A stretch of DNA of 64,000 bases from Sipunculus nudus (lineage: Eukaryota; Annelida; Sipuncula; Golfingiida; Sipunculidae), in assembly GCA_026874595.1 (NCBI GenBank), contig CM049306.1, forward strand, positions 74,215,642 to 74,279,641, in the 5' to 3' direction. The translations under genes and the position numbers were made by a program. Positions 13,425 to 26,200 of this stretch are shown here, one piece after another (position 1 is the first letter of the stretch; every line of letters begins with the position of its first letter). The notes beneath the pieces were generated by a model that was not told where the DNA came from, ran no database searches, and saw only the letters and a program-made list of their open reading frames with translations.

Positions 13425-14769
13425 AGGTCAAAGGTCAAGGTCACTGGACTCTCATCTTAAAAGATACTGTGGATGCATTGTAAGCCAAACTTTTATCCCA
13501 GGTCTTCCATCTTGAATATATAGCTCACTTGCCAATAGTGGATGATTCATATCAATTTTGGGGTCACAAGGTCAAAAGTCAAGGCCACAGGAGCTGTCTG
13601 TCAAAAAATTAGTTTCTGGATGATAATTCCTGCTTTTATTGATGTATTGATTTCAAACTTGACTTATATATGTCCCATTGAAAAAGCAAGACTCCAATTG
13701 ATTTTGGGGTCATGAGGTCAAAGGTCAAGGTCACAGGACACATTTTTAAAAAGATTGTGGATGCATTTTCAGCCAAACATTTCATCTCAGACCTTTCATC
13801 TTGCACATATAGTTCATCTGCCAATAGAGGAAGACCCCTATCAATTTTGAGGTCACAAGGTCAAAGGTGAAGGTCACAGGAGCCATCTGTCCAAAAATTA
13901 GTTTCTGGATGATAATTCCTGCTTTTATTGATGTATGGATTTCAAACTTGACTTGTATATGTCCCATTAGAAAAGCAAGACCCGAATTGATTTTGGGGTC
14001 ATGAGGTCAAGGGCACAGGACACATCTTTAAAAAGATGTGGATGCATTTTCAGCCAAACATTTCATCTCAGATCTTTCATCTTGCACATATAGTTCACCT
14101 GCCAAGACAGGAAGAACCCTATCAATTTTGAGGTCACAAGGTCAAAGGTGAAGGTCACAGGAGCCATCTGTCCAAAAATTAGTTTCTGGATGATAATTCT
14201 TGCTTTTATTGATGTAAAGATTTCAGACTTTACTTGTATATGTCCCATTAGAAAAGCAAGACCCGAATTATTTTGGGGTCATGAGGTCAAAGGTCAAGGT
14301 CACAGGACACATCTGTAAAAAGATTGTGGATGCATTTTCAGCCAAACATTTCATCTCAGACATTTAATCTTGCACATACAGTTCCCCTGCCAATAGAGGA
14401 AGAGGCCTGTCAATTGTGAGGTCACAAGGTCAAAGGTGAAGGTCACAGGACTCATCTGTCCAAAAATTAGTTCCCGAGATAATAATTCAAGCTTGGATTA
14501 ATATATGGATTTCAAACCTGACTTATATATGGCCCATCAATAAATCTTGACCTCTATTGATTTATATATAAAAGTGGATGATCAATGTCAATTTTGGGGT
14601 CACAAGGTCAAAGGTCAAGGCAACAGGAGCCATCTGTCAAAAAATTAGTTTCTGGATGATAATTCCTGCTTTTATTGATGTATAGATATCAAACTTGACT
14701 CGTATATGTCCCATTGAAAAAGCAAGACCCCAATTGATTTTGGGGTCATGAGGTCAAAGGTCAAGGTCA
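13425..14769. promoter_or_regulatory. array of DR1-type AGGTCA direct repeats
   Basis: AGGTCA-A-AGGTCA (direct repeat, one-base spacer) occurs exactly at 13425, 13715, 14284, 14605 and 14751. At 13425, 13715, 14284 and 14751 it is followed at once by a third AGGTCA, giving AGGTCAAAGGTCAAGGTCA. Intervening units carry AGGTCAAAGGTGAAGGTCA. DR1 is the preferred site of RXR, HNF4 and COUP-TF-type receptors. The sites are part of the ~142-base repeat of element A, so they may be passengers rather than regulatory elements. Confidence 0.5.
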
Positions 14770-14856
14770 CAGGACCAACATGTTCAAAAAGGTTGTGGAT
14801 TGATAGATGGAAGAATCAATATTCTTAAAGGGGGGGCCTACTATGTCTGGGGATAC

Positions 14857-16134
14857 TCTGGCACCTGCGGTGCCAAGAAATGTCTAGTTAAGGTTTTTGT
14901 CTCTAAAGTGAAAATATCTAGTCAGTTGAGATAGCTGTCAAAAATGATGGTTTTGGTGATGACTTGTCATGCCATTTTGTTTTCGGGGTGCATTTTAGAT
15001 GTATTAATTGACAAAAATGTGTTATTTCTATATAAGTTGGAGCACATGTATTTGCATCTAAAAATAATTCTTGGCTTCCATCTTATTCAGTGTAATGCCA
15101 CTTGCACAAGCATAACTGTATTAAACTTCAGTGAATATTTGTTGTTCATGCAACAATAGTTTTGCAGACTACAAAACTTTGATCAGCTGAGCCTTCACTT
15201 CATTGGAACTGGTTCATGTCTAAAAATGTAAAATGCCTTTTTTGATCATGCACATTGGTAAATGTAATTAATATTATCAGTCAACATAATGTCACTTATG
15301 GACTGGGTCATTGGTCATCACTATGACATCAGATACATGTACACAAGTGGCTTCATTGAGTTACTTTGTGGTTACACCAGAGTTACTAGACTATAAAGTA
15401 TGTCGATTATCATTCATAATTATTATTATGCAGAAAATCACTTTATCAGTAGCTACATTGACTGGTAAATGAAATGATAGATGCTCAGATTTAATTTAAA
15501 TGCAGGATTACACTACCGAGTTAATAAAAGTATGTTTGGATACATTATTACCATAATATTTTAGTGTGTATAGGTACATACTAACTAGTTTGTGCAGGTT
15601 TACAGAGTAGTTACCTGTAACTACGTTTAGTTTGACAAGTGGCTATTGCTGTAACACAGCAACTGTATAACAGATTGATCTATATGTACTCAAAATGATG
15701 AATTAAGATTATGGTCAGCTATCAGAATTTGTTTATATACATGTTTTATTGGAGTAATTAACTCAATTACTTTCCCCACTTCCCAGTGATAAATTATATG
15801 AATGACTTTCTAAACCTTTTATTGATAATCATTTGGTGACCTACAGAATATTATACAGGTATTTTATTCCTATCTCACAGAGGGATATGTTTTCATTAGA
15901 AAAGTTCTTGTTTGTTTGCAAAAGTTTTCATTGATTTCCAGTTATTTTTTGTGAAGCATGCTGGCAATGTTTCTCCTGGTCTGTCATATAAGGTATTTCT
16001 ATTTATTTGTTTTCTGTCAGATAGGGAGGCTAACAATTAGGGGTTGATGAGTTTATTTTCATATTCTGATTTGGGGAAAAAACTAAATCTGATGGTTGGA
16101 CCTGTTTATGTGCCTTCCTTCCCCCCAATTATTA
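14857..16134 (+). other. intron, nothing recognised
   Basis: AT-rich, with only short frames. A perfect small palindrome GGCACCTGCGGTGCC lies at about 14860-14874, right next to element A. Otherwise I see no structure. Confidence 0.6.
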
Positions 16135-18284
16135 GCGAACCTGTGAGCTTATGCGATGGTGTGGCGTCGTCCGGCGTCCGTCCGGAGTCCGTCGTCTGTA
16201 CGTTAACCCATACTATCTTGAAAACAGCAAGAGTTAGCATCACCAAATTTTATGCAAAAAGTTAGTCATCTAAAAAACTCCATCGGATTTTGCTGATTTT
16301 TTGGCTAACTGCATTTTCTTAGATTTTATAGGGAAAAAGCTGAAAAACCTTAAAAAATCTTCTTCTCTGAAACTGTCCAGCCAAATTGTCCAATATTTCA
16401 CAGAAATGATCCCTGGAACAATCTCTCTCAAGTTTGTTTGAATGGTTCCAGTTCGGAGATTTTTGGCCGAGTGACAGGAGGTTGAACTTAGTCATCTGTC
16501 CAAAAAAGCACACTAAAATTAAAATCTCAGAAACGGCTAGAGATATAATGACCAAATTTTATACCAATGTTTGTCACATATGTCATATCTGATTTTGAGG
16601 TATTGGTGGCGCCACCTACATTGATGTGTTTTTTACAAGCAAAAATGTAATTTTAAACTCTTCTAGCTCATACACTGATTTATGATGAAACTGTTCAGCT
16701 GATTGGTTTAAACTTTACAAGAATTATTCTATGGCAGGTTCTGTCAGTTTTATAAGAATAGATTGGGTAAATACAGTTTTAAAAAAGCATTGTAGCCAAT
16801 TGAAATAGGCTTTCTGTATTTGAGTACAGATTTGACTTCATGCAGCCAAGTCAAGAGGTCACTCAGTACAAACAGATGGGGTCCAGACATCACCATGGCA
16901 ACTGACCTGGCTGGGGGGGGGGTGTCTAGACAATGTGTCTAGACGTCTAGACACAGCGTCTAGACGTCTGGACACAATGTTTAGATGCAGAATTCCCAGA
17001 TTATTGGAACTATATCTTTCAACTGTTTGAAAAAACTTGGTTTGCATTTTAAGCGAATCGGGTTTATCATCAGGTCACATGTGAATTGCTGCGCCTTCAT
17101 TTTTGGTTGACCTCTTACCTTTCCTTGCTGCCCAGTGTCCATTTGTGCGTCTGTTTCCACACATAAACCCACATATCTCGGGAACCGTTTGACCGACCAA
17201 AAATATTTCACAAAAATATTGCACAAATGTAGCCCTTTGATAGCTTTATAACATACACTAAAAATGGTGGCACCACCTTCAACCAATTTTGCACAGCGTC
17301 CATCTGTTCATCTGCCTTGGGATAATATTACTCATATCTCAGCAGTGGTTTGACTTATCCACCTGAAATTTTGCAGGTTTATACATCCTGGACAGCTTTC
17401 TCGATTTTATGACAGGTGGTGCCACCTACATTCACATTAACTCTGCAGACATCCAAGCTCATATCTCAGAACCGTTTGACCGATTGGGCCAAAATTTTGC
17501 ATGTGTATAGATCTCACATAGCTCTTCATCATAGGCAAAACTGGTGGTGCCACCTGCAATCATTTATGCACAGCATCCATCTGTTCATCTGCCTTAGGTT
17601 AAAATCACTCATATCTCAGCAGTGGTTTGACTTATCCACCTGAAATTTTGCAGGTATTTTACATCATTGACAGCTTTCTCGATTTTATGACAGGTGTCGC
17701 CACCTACATTCACATTTACTCTGCAGACATCCAAGCTCATATCTTGGGAACCGTTTGACCGATTAGGCCAAAATTTTGCATGTGTATAGATCTCACATAG
17801 CACTTCATTATAGGCAAAACTGGTGGCGCCACCTGCAACCACTTATGCACAGCATCCATCTGTTGATCTGCTTTGGGATAAAATCACTCATATCTCGGCA
17901 GTGGTTTGACTTATCCACCTGAAATTTTGCAGGTTTATACATCCTGGACAATTTTCTCGATTTTATGACAGGTGGCACTACCTACATTCATGTTTAAGCT
18001 GCAGAAATCCATGCTAATATGCAACACACCACGCTCTATTCCCCTTGCCACTTAATACATGCCTCACTTCACCCGTCCCACTCTGATTTCTGCAGATACA
18101 CATAGTGGCTTGTCGACTACTCATATTCTGGTTTTAAAATGTCCTAGTCCGAAACTTGCAGGTCAGAAACGTCCATTTTGCTGAAATCATAATGACTAAG
18201 GTAGATATACAGGACTTAGGAGGATCAATATTAAATTTTAAAAATAAACCTCCATTCATACTCCTAAACTTTGCACAGGTTCGC
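16135..18284. mobile_element. tandem-array element B with GCGAACCTGTG termini
   Basis: GCGAACCTGTG at 16135-16145 is matched exactly in reverse complement at 18274-18284, and both outer flanks read ATTA, a possible 4-bp target duplication. The left end has a CG-rich GTCCG tract. Internally, units of ~280 bases recur from about 17.26 to 18.0 kb; each has two palindrome-bearing parts (GACAGGTGG..CCACCTACATTCA and ACTGGTGG..CCACCTGCAA) and an 'ATCTCGGCAGTGGTTTGACTTATCC' type segment in part. It shares its right-hand ~110 bases (TGCCTCACTTCACCCGTCCC region) with element E at 41.4 kb. It is non-coding. Confidence 0.6.
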
Positions 18285-19601
18285 ATTAGGCCTGTAGGCC
18301 TTGTTATTATTTAAACAGTATATTAATCAAGTGTTTTAGGGTTTTACACAGAGCAATATATTTTATCCAGGCAAAGGGCTAAGTGAACCAGTGTCTGTGT
18401 AATAGATTTAACAACAGCTGACCTTGCATGCCTCCCATATGTGCTCCTTATTCAGCACAAGTATTCTAAATAGCACTGTGTATTGCCAGGCTACTCAGAA
18501 GATGAAGTGATTCATGATACAACATGGCAATATGCAAATTTATTGGTTTGAAAACCTTTGACTTTAAAATTAAGAAAACTTAATGTATTTGATTGATTTG
18601 AAGAATATATGGTGATGCTCTACAATTTTTTAGCTCAGCTGACTGTAAGTCAACTGAGGTATAGGAATGGTGCTTTGTCTGTCAGGTGTCCGGCCTTACA
18701 TTAGCAGGCACAAATCGTAACTGCTGGTCCTAGAAACTTCAAGTGAACTTTCAGGGAGGTAAATAAAAAAATCTTATTGGAAACCTGAAATTAGGTCACT
18801 GCGACCTGAAATCCTCCGAGCTATGGGTATGAAAGTACCCCTCAGAATAATCTAAAATTTGATACAAAACCTTCAGTATCTTGATAATCAATGCATGGAT
18901 TGTCATGAATCTTGCCTTGAATATTGACCATGACTACTTTTGTAAGTTCCCGAAAAGTGGTGGCGCCACCTGAATTTTTCGTTATTTTAACGAATATTTT
19001 TCTTATTTTTTTTTACTATAAAATGACAACAATCATGTCAGTTTCTCTGCTGTGATAACATCTAGTGTCCCAAAACCTGATGTGTTTATTGATCACAAGT
19101 GGATGCCCTATAGTAATCACCCTGTCTGTCTGTTTGTCTAGCTGTCTGTCTGTCTGTCCATCTGTCAGTCCACACAATTTGTTTCCAGAAGATAACTCCA
19201 GGTTGGATTGACACATGGATTTCAAACTTTACTTAAATATGGCCCACCACTTAAGCAAGAACCTCTTTGATTTTTGGGTCATGAGGTCAAAGGTCAAGGT
19301 CTCAGGACTCGTTTATTTAAAAAGATTTTGCTGCATTTAAAGCCAAGCTTTTCATCCCAAACTTTCCATCTTGACCATTTAGCTGACTTGTCAGTATGGG
19401 GAGAGTATAAATGAATTGGGGTCACAAGGTCTAAGGTCAAGGTTACAGGGGCCATCTGTTCACAAATTAGTTTCCAGATGATAACTCCAGTTTAGTTTGA
19501 CATATTGGTTTCATACTTAACTTAAATATGGCTCACCAATAAAGTAAGAACTGTCAATTTTGGGGTCCAGTGGTCCAAGGTCAAGGTCACAGGAGTCCTG
19601 G

Positions 19602-20590
19602 GAGGGTTGGGGTCAAGTACTCTGAAATGTACTTGAGTACAAGTACAAGTACTTTGCTTTTATCTGAGTACAAGTACAAGTACGAGTACTCAAATTTTGA
19701 ATGTACTCAAGTACAAGTACATTAAAATGTACTCAAGTACAAGTACAGTTTTCATTCTTAAAGAAGAACAACATCGGTACTCCCTTTAAAACATTTTTTT
19801 AATTAAATACATCAATGTTTGTAGGCAGTATTGACAAACTATAAAATATAAAAAGTCTCAGAATCTCTTTGGCCACATTGTAAAGGTGCAGATGTCATTT
19901 AAAAAACTATAACTGGTTTTAAGACATGAAATTAACATGTGAAATATGTGGGATACACAGTTCATGGAGAAAAACTGTCACTGTCAGGCTTAGATCCCAT
20001 TACTACGAATGAACATCAACTGTTCAAAGGTGCTGTCACTCAACTGACACCGCTCTGGCCGAAAAACTTTTCCCCCAATGCTAAACAGTCTCTCCACTGG
20101 TGCAGAAGATGCAGGTACACAGAGAAACCTACATTACATCTTCATTACACTACATGAATAAGTAAGACAGTTACAGCCAGTTATTAACAAGGTTTTGCAG
20201 GGGTGTTTCAGTGGGTGATGTAACAACAATGTGTAGAAGCAGTGGGGTGATCATTTTCTACTGACATTTAGGGAGAATGCCATCTCTAAGGATACAGCTG
20301 TGCCCTGTTGACTCTAATGTTAACTTTTAGAGTGTTCATGTGACTGAACATTGTTAGACTGTAACTTTGGCTTTTAATAAATTAATACAATATACATGAA
20401 TTGCATGTTTCTTTGGAAAAAGTACTCAGATGTACTCAGATTGTACTCAAGAGTACAGGGTATTTTTTACTGTACTCGAGTACAAGTACAAGTACGAGTA
20501 CAAAAAAATTGTACGAGTACTGGGTACAAATGAGTACATGAAAATATGTACTCGAGTACACAAGTACTGAGTACATCGGCCCCAACCCTG
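19602..20590 (-). mobile_element. hAT transposon remnant inserted in element C
   Basis: The ends are inverted: AGGGTTGGGG(T)C on the left and GGCCCCAACCCT on the right, typical of hAT terminal sequences. Next to each end lie many copies of AGTACAAGTAC/GTACTCGAGTAC, i.e. subterminal repeats. The flanks read CACAGGAG and CACAGGAC, fitting an 8-bp target duplication with one change, though about six extra bases sit between the left flank and the left terminus. Only a short C-terminal transposase fragment remains on the minus strand, so the copy is not autonomous. Confidence 0.75.
19990..20112 (-). pseudogene. hAT transposase C-terminal fragment
   Basis: Read on the minus strand, this stretch gives about 40 codons ending at a TAA, with SAPVERLFSIGG, then RPERCQLSD and FEQLMFIRSNG. 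This is the hATC dimerisation region at the C-terminus of hAT-family transposases. No catalytic (RNase H-like) domain, BED finger or upstream reading frame survives in the ~1-kb element, so it is a relic. The frame itself is intact over these 40 codons, which suggests a fairly recent or internally deleted derivative. Confidence 0.8.
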
Positions 20591-21175
20591 CACAGGACCC
20601 ATTTCTTTAAAAAGAATGTATGCATTTGAAGCCAAACTTTTCATCACAAACCTTCCATCTTCAAGATGTTGCTAACCTGCCAGTAGGGGAAGATTTTATT
20701 CTATTTTGAGGTCATTGGGTCAAAGGTCAAGCTCACAGGGCCCATCCATTCATAAATTAGTTTATGGATGATAATTCTGCTTTGGATAGACAGATTGCCT
20801 TCAAACTTGATTTACTAATGACCCACCACTTAAGTAAATTCATTTTGATTTTCAGGGTCCAGAGATCAAAGGTGAAGGTCACAGGAGCCACATCTTTAAA
20901 AAGATTGTGGGTGCACTGTAAATCAAACTTTTCATCCCAAACTTTCCATCTTTCACACATGGCTTACTTGCCCAAGGTGAGGAAATCTAGATTTTGAGGT
21001 TACCTGGTCAGAGGTCAAGGTCACTTTTTAAAAGATTGTTACAATAATCTAAATGCTGCAAGATCAAGGATAATAAGTTCTAAGATTTTTTGGTCACAAG
21101 GTCATTGGTTTAGGTCACAAGACTGTAATCCTGAAAAATTCCTTTAAATTATCCTTATAGACAAATCAGCTGAGC

Positions 21176-22499
21176 GTCGAGAGCCATGGGTCCCTAGTTT
21201 TATATAAAAAATATAGATAAAACAGGGTTTATTGTATATTATTTTCTCAAAAATGATCATCAGGATGGTAAATTTTAACCTTTTTACATACGTTTATTAA
21301 GAACCTGTGAGTCTGGGAGTTAGGCTCTGCCAGTCTTGATAGCACGTTTGTTATGCATTTTACTTGGTAGGTTGTTTTATCATATTCTTATCAGGCATTG
21401 ATGAGGTTGTAAAAATAGCCAAGACTCGAGAGCTAAAGCTCCATCCATTACTGCACACCTTGGAGAATGATTGACAAATATGGGTTTTGGCTCATTTTAA
21501 AGTCAGCTATTCACCTACCTTTTCTATAGAATTGTTGTGCTTTTTTTTATTACTGTGTGTACATTTTGATTTACTCCAGGGAATTCCTTATAAAGTTCTT
21601 ATAAAACTTCTGTGACAGATGTATGGATATGTATATTAACAAGGTGCTAGTAAACACAGCAGTGTTGACAAATGGGAAACATGTAACCTAAGATCGTTGT
21701 TTGCATATATACATAGGTGGAAGCTGAATGGTTGCTAGTCGCAAAATGCCTGTTGTAAAACTTCAGCTCATCTGACTTGCTGGCTGATGTCCTTGTTGAA
21801 TGTATTTGAATTATTTTGGTTGGTACCCCACATGTTATAAAAACTTGGATATAAACAATGCTAGTAGTCTATGTGTGGTAGGGTCTGCGTTTTCTTACCT
21901 ATTTATATCAAAAGATCAAGGGGTTATCTTTAGTCAGTAGACAAATATCAGAATAGCCCCCTTTAAATACAATTTTTATGCTTTTTAGGTTTTATAGTTA
22001 ACAGGTCAATTCCAGTGTGACAGTGATATAAATTTATTAATTGCTTATTATACCTTTTATGCTTCATGCCTGTTGTACAATTGTGCTTGTTATCAGAACT
22101 TAACATTTATGGTTAACCAATTTTTATGGGTACGAAAACATAAAAAAAACTGATATAGGGAAAATAGATAAAACACAAACCTTTACCTTATTTTCCATAA
22201 AAAAAAAATTCCCAAAATAATATTTAAAACTGAACTTATCTTTAGTGACCTGTTTCCCACAGATCATTAGGAAATGAAATAATATTTTCAGCACCTCTTT
22301 ATCTTAAATTGTATATCAGATATGTAGGAGAAATAACTAAACTGTACACATTAAGTGTCAAATATGCAGTTATAGATGCAAAACAGTCATTGGGATGACA
22401 CTTGTTTTCATGGCCACATTTATTGTGCAGGGCAAGTGAAAATTACATACAGGGCATTGGTGCTATAAAAGTTGACAAGTTAATGTCGAGCCCTGATTA
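21176..22499 (+). other. intron, nothing recognised
   Basis: AT-rich DNA without long frames. GAACCTGTGAG at about 21301 resembles the terminus of element B and may be a solo fragment. I see nothing else. Confidence 0.6.
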
Positions 22500-22539
22500 T
22501 GGTAATTAGATATAGGGGCTTGTTGTGGTGCATGGACTC

Positions 22540-23211
22540 ACCTTGAAACACCTGTCATCAGTTAGCTCCTCAGGTCTGGCTCTGCTTCATTGCTTTAATA
22601 TTATAAAAAACTATACGAAATGCTTAGTGATCACTTTATCCATCATAACCACCTGAATGTGATGGAGTCAGGGGAAAGTTGAAAGAGGCAACTCTATTAT
22701 CAAGGGCTTACCTGAGGTGATACAGAGGATGCTGTAATCATCTGGTTGCTGCTGTACAGGGATAAACAGGCTGACAGTCTGTTTGATGTAGGACACAGAG
22801 TGAGAGCGCCAGGTGCGGGACCTGATGCAGCCACATGTGTCAGCATTCAGGGTCTCAGCCTGAACTGAGGGCCTACCAGGATGAGGAATATAAATATATC
22901 TTGTTATTACCCATAGGATAGATGAGACTGCATCTGCAGCACTGTAAAGCTGGCACTGTTTACCTGAGCTTTTCTAGCCAAGCAGCCTGTGGAGCTACAG
23001 AAGGGGCAGCCGGGGAACTTGCGTTATGACGCAGTAGCAGGCCTAGGTTGACTGCTTTCTGCTGGTACTCTGGTACATCTGAATCCCATCACTGGACAAC
23101 TGATCCTAAGGTGGAGAGGAGGAGGCTGACACATAGCGAGATTGACATTACCTGGAGAAACAGCCTTCATACTGGCCGTCTGATGGTGTTTTAGTGATAT
23201 TATAGATCAGG
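22540..23211 (+). promoter_or_regulatory. candidate 5'UTR/promoter for the giant exon
   Basis: Base composition changes here to less AT-rich, non-repetitive sequence that continues to the ATG at 23212, as expected for a transcribed leader or promoter. The ATG has a strong Kozak context (A at -3, G at +4). An in-frame TAG at 23203-23205 closes the frame upstream. Splice acceptors ending TATAG (23205) or ATCAG (23210) are possible, so the leader could also be joined from elsewhere. No TATA box is convincing. Confidence 0.35.
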
Positions 23212-26200
23212 ATGGGGCAGGAAGGATCAAAGGGCGAGGAACCTCAGGGTGGGGTGCCTAAGAAAGGTCATCAGGCCAGACACAGTGCCATGTTCATGGA
23301 CGCTTCGGTGTTTGATATGCCTTCGACACCCACCAAGCAAAAGCCACGTCCTAAAAGTCAAGGAGACTTACCGGTACCACAGAATCCGAAAGCAACGTCT
23401 CGACATGATTCTCAGGCAAGTGGTCACACTCAAACTAACGCATGTCTGTATGCCAGCAGTAGTGGTTATTCAGGTTCTGATGTAGATGCCATACAGAGTG
23501 ACCAGCCAGCTTTATTAACACGTCCAATAAAGAAAGTTACTCACTCCCCTAAGTTATCATCACACGATGAAACATATTATGTAGCCGCTGGTGAGAGGCA
23601 AGCTGCCAGCCAGCTGTCAATTGCTACTGATGTAACAGCAGCAGGGCATGAAAAGCACAACAAGTGCCCACCTGAGTCAGCAGCTGATCTCTGCGGTCAT
23701 AGAGCACCTGTTGCTGGACCAGCCCAGAAAAGTTGGGAACTTGATAATAACACCCTAAGGTCTGTATTAGTCTCTGACAGCATCAGCCCTAAGCCTAATA
23801 TGTTAAATAATACTGGTACATGTAGTGTAGTTGAACAGCATGGCACTCGCAGCTGTGATGGCAGCAGGGTAGGTAGAAGTGACTCCAGCAGACCCAGGGA
23901 AGCCAGCCAGTCACAACAAACAGCATCTCAGACTGGCCAGGTAGCTGGAAACCAACCAGTGCCTGTAACAGGACACCTGGCAGCCACTGGTCAGCCAGGC
24001 ATGCAGGACTGTATCCCCAAACCATCAGGTCATGCTGTTGTGGAGGCTGCTGACATAGGGACTAGCACTGCTGGACCAGCACAGGTAGATCACAAGGCTG
24101 ATCAGCAGATAATCAGCTCTGAATTTGTAGATGCAGCAGATTATTTTAATCCCATTAATGCTCATCTAAATGTCAATAATGAAGCTGGTGATTCCACCGC
24201 AAGCACAGTGAATGACTTGGAAGCTGCAGAGCGGGGCAGTACAATAGACTCTAGTCGAGGTGTGATGAATAAAAGTAGTATGCAACAGAGACCGGCTGAT
24301 TATAACATAGATAGTGGACAACAGCTGCCTGGTGAACTGACACGTAGGACAGACCTGGCTGATAATTTGTATGATGACAGACCCGGATATAAAACCAGGA
24401 ACAATGAATCGAACAGCATAGCATTGAATAATGAGGATTTAATGAAGCCTGCAAACACCACAGCCTCTGTAGATTCAGCTAATAATTACACAAGTGCACC
24501 TGCAGAAGTAAACCTACAGGGTGGCAGTGCAGGTGATAAAGCTTACCTGGATTTCCATGGTGACAGACAAGATGTAAAACCATTAGCAAAAGCAAACGCT
24601 GACAAAAGAGATGAGACTTCTTCTTCTAATGACATATGTTATGGAATGTCTAGCACTAGTTTCATGGGCTCTGTGCCAAGCCAGACCGATTTAAATCGCA
24701 GTGTCACGGGGCCTGGTGTCACCTCAGGTAGGGCCAGTGTAGATGTATGCTTCACTGGTCACAAAGACGACCCAAGTATTTACACAGGAAAACATCCTGT
24801 GCCGCCGGTTGGTGATTCATTGGAGAGCATCCAGCTGTACCAATCAGGTCACAAGTTTGCAAGTCAAATTAGTGTTCCTGGTACTGAAGTAAGTGATAGT
24901 GAAACATTCACAACCACAGGTCTGCCTGATGTTACTGCTGCCTCCATTAATGACATACCACAGTGTCAGGGAGTTAACATTCAACACAGGACAGGAGTGG
25001 CACTCAGTGGTGCTAATAATATCACACCGGTGAATAGTACGGGAGCACCAGACTATAAGGATAGCCGTTGTGTTGCAGACCATCTAAACACACAACCCAC
25101 TCTATCTGGGTCTCTGAGTCAAGATATTCACAAGGACAAAACATTACCACTTAAACCCGGCACTAACGAGAGGGAACAACCATTACTTGATAAAGGTGAC
25201 ACAGGTTTGAGTGGCTGGTCAAATACTATGGCTGCTGCTGAGAAGGCGGGGAATGTTGTTCAAACAAGTGAACGACTTAGTGATATTACACGTGGCATGG
25301 ATAAAGATGAATATAAACATCAGAATCAAGATTCCTTTGTTAGTAAGGCAAGTGCCAGTGAATTGGTAAGCAGTGATGAGGATGAGTTTGAGGATGCAGA
25401 AACTGGCATTGAAGAAACGGTTCAGTCATTAGACACTAATTATCCAGAGGATGAGAGTAGTAATGATGATAAATTAACTAGTACATCTCAGTTTTTGAAA
25501 ATGGAAAGTAGTGTGAAAGCAGATGTTAGTAATACACAGGGTAACATTGGTATGGAAGCACCAAAGGATATAAAGTCTGATACTGTTAGCAGTGAAAAGA
25601 GTGAAGTTTCTGATGGTAATAAAAATGAATTAAAGCAATTACCTGGTGAAGTGGATGTTGATGATGATATCAAAGAAAGTAAAAGCCTTGATGTAGCAGA
25701 GAAGCCCGTCCATATGATAGGATCTGATGTACATGCTGCTATAGGGTCCTCTGTGTGTATTAAATCAAAACCCTCTGATGGTGCAGCAGGACAGGCTGAT
25801 GCTCAGAGCTCTGATGAGCTTAAATTGCAGCCTGACAGCTCTAACCAGCAGAAAGCTGTTAAACCTAGTGATTTAGCACCAGCCGAACATGGTGCTAAGG
25901 GAAATTACAGTGGTGGAACTGTTAATAAAACAGCCAAAGACGGTCAAAACCAGCAGCTGGGTTCTAAACATGTAAAACTAGAAGATAGCAGGGTAGAAAA
26001 TATAAACCCCTCAAAGACTGAAATAATTGTTGAAAAGAAAGATGAAGGATTATATACTGAACAGTCAACTGCAGAAATTAAATCTAATAGTAGTGATATG
26101 ATTAGTGACAGTCCAGCAGGGGAACCTTTCAGTGCAGACAAAACTGATAATAGAGGAACAGTGAGTGCTACTAACAGGAATGAAGGATTACAAAGTGAGC

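Larger units (their letters stand above)
12440..14856. mobile_element. tandem-array element A with GTATC termini
   Basis: The left end GTATCCCCAGACAAAGT (12440-12456) is matched in reverse complement by ACTATGTCTGGGGATAC (14840-14856) with one change, so the block has ~17-bp inverted ends. Inside are about three units of ~328 bases (12.5-13.35 kb) and then about ten alternating units of ~142 bases (13.4-14.8 kb; ~284-base dimers), each containing a GGTCA-rich core. There is no coding capacity. The layout (short inverted ends, internal tandem array) resembles the non-autonomous 'pearl'/HINE-like elements known from bivalves; the class is inferred. Confidence 0.65.
18632..21175. mobile_element. 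tandem-array element C, split by a hAT insertion
   Basis: It begins with an imperfect hairpin TAGCTCAGCTGACT/AGTCAACTGA (18632-18660) and ends near TCAGCTGAGC (21166-21175), the reverse complement of GCTCAGCTGA at 18634. It contains diverged copies of the same ~142-base AGGTCA unit as element A (cores near 19284, 19430, 19575, 20717, 20870, 21000), a (CTGT)n tract near 19122-19170, and palindrome GGTGGCGCCACCT at 18959-18971. A ~1-kb hAT-type element lies in its middle. Boundaries are approximate. Confidence 0.55.

Noticed and set aside
13636-14248. Repeated ~61-codon minus frames containing VTFTFDLVTSKLIG
   Set aside because: They come from the ~142-base non-coding repeat; the similarity between frames reflects repeat identity, not a protein family.
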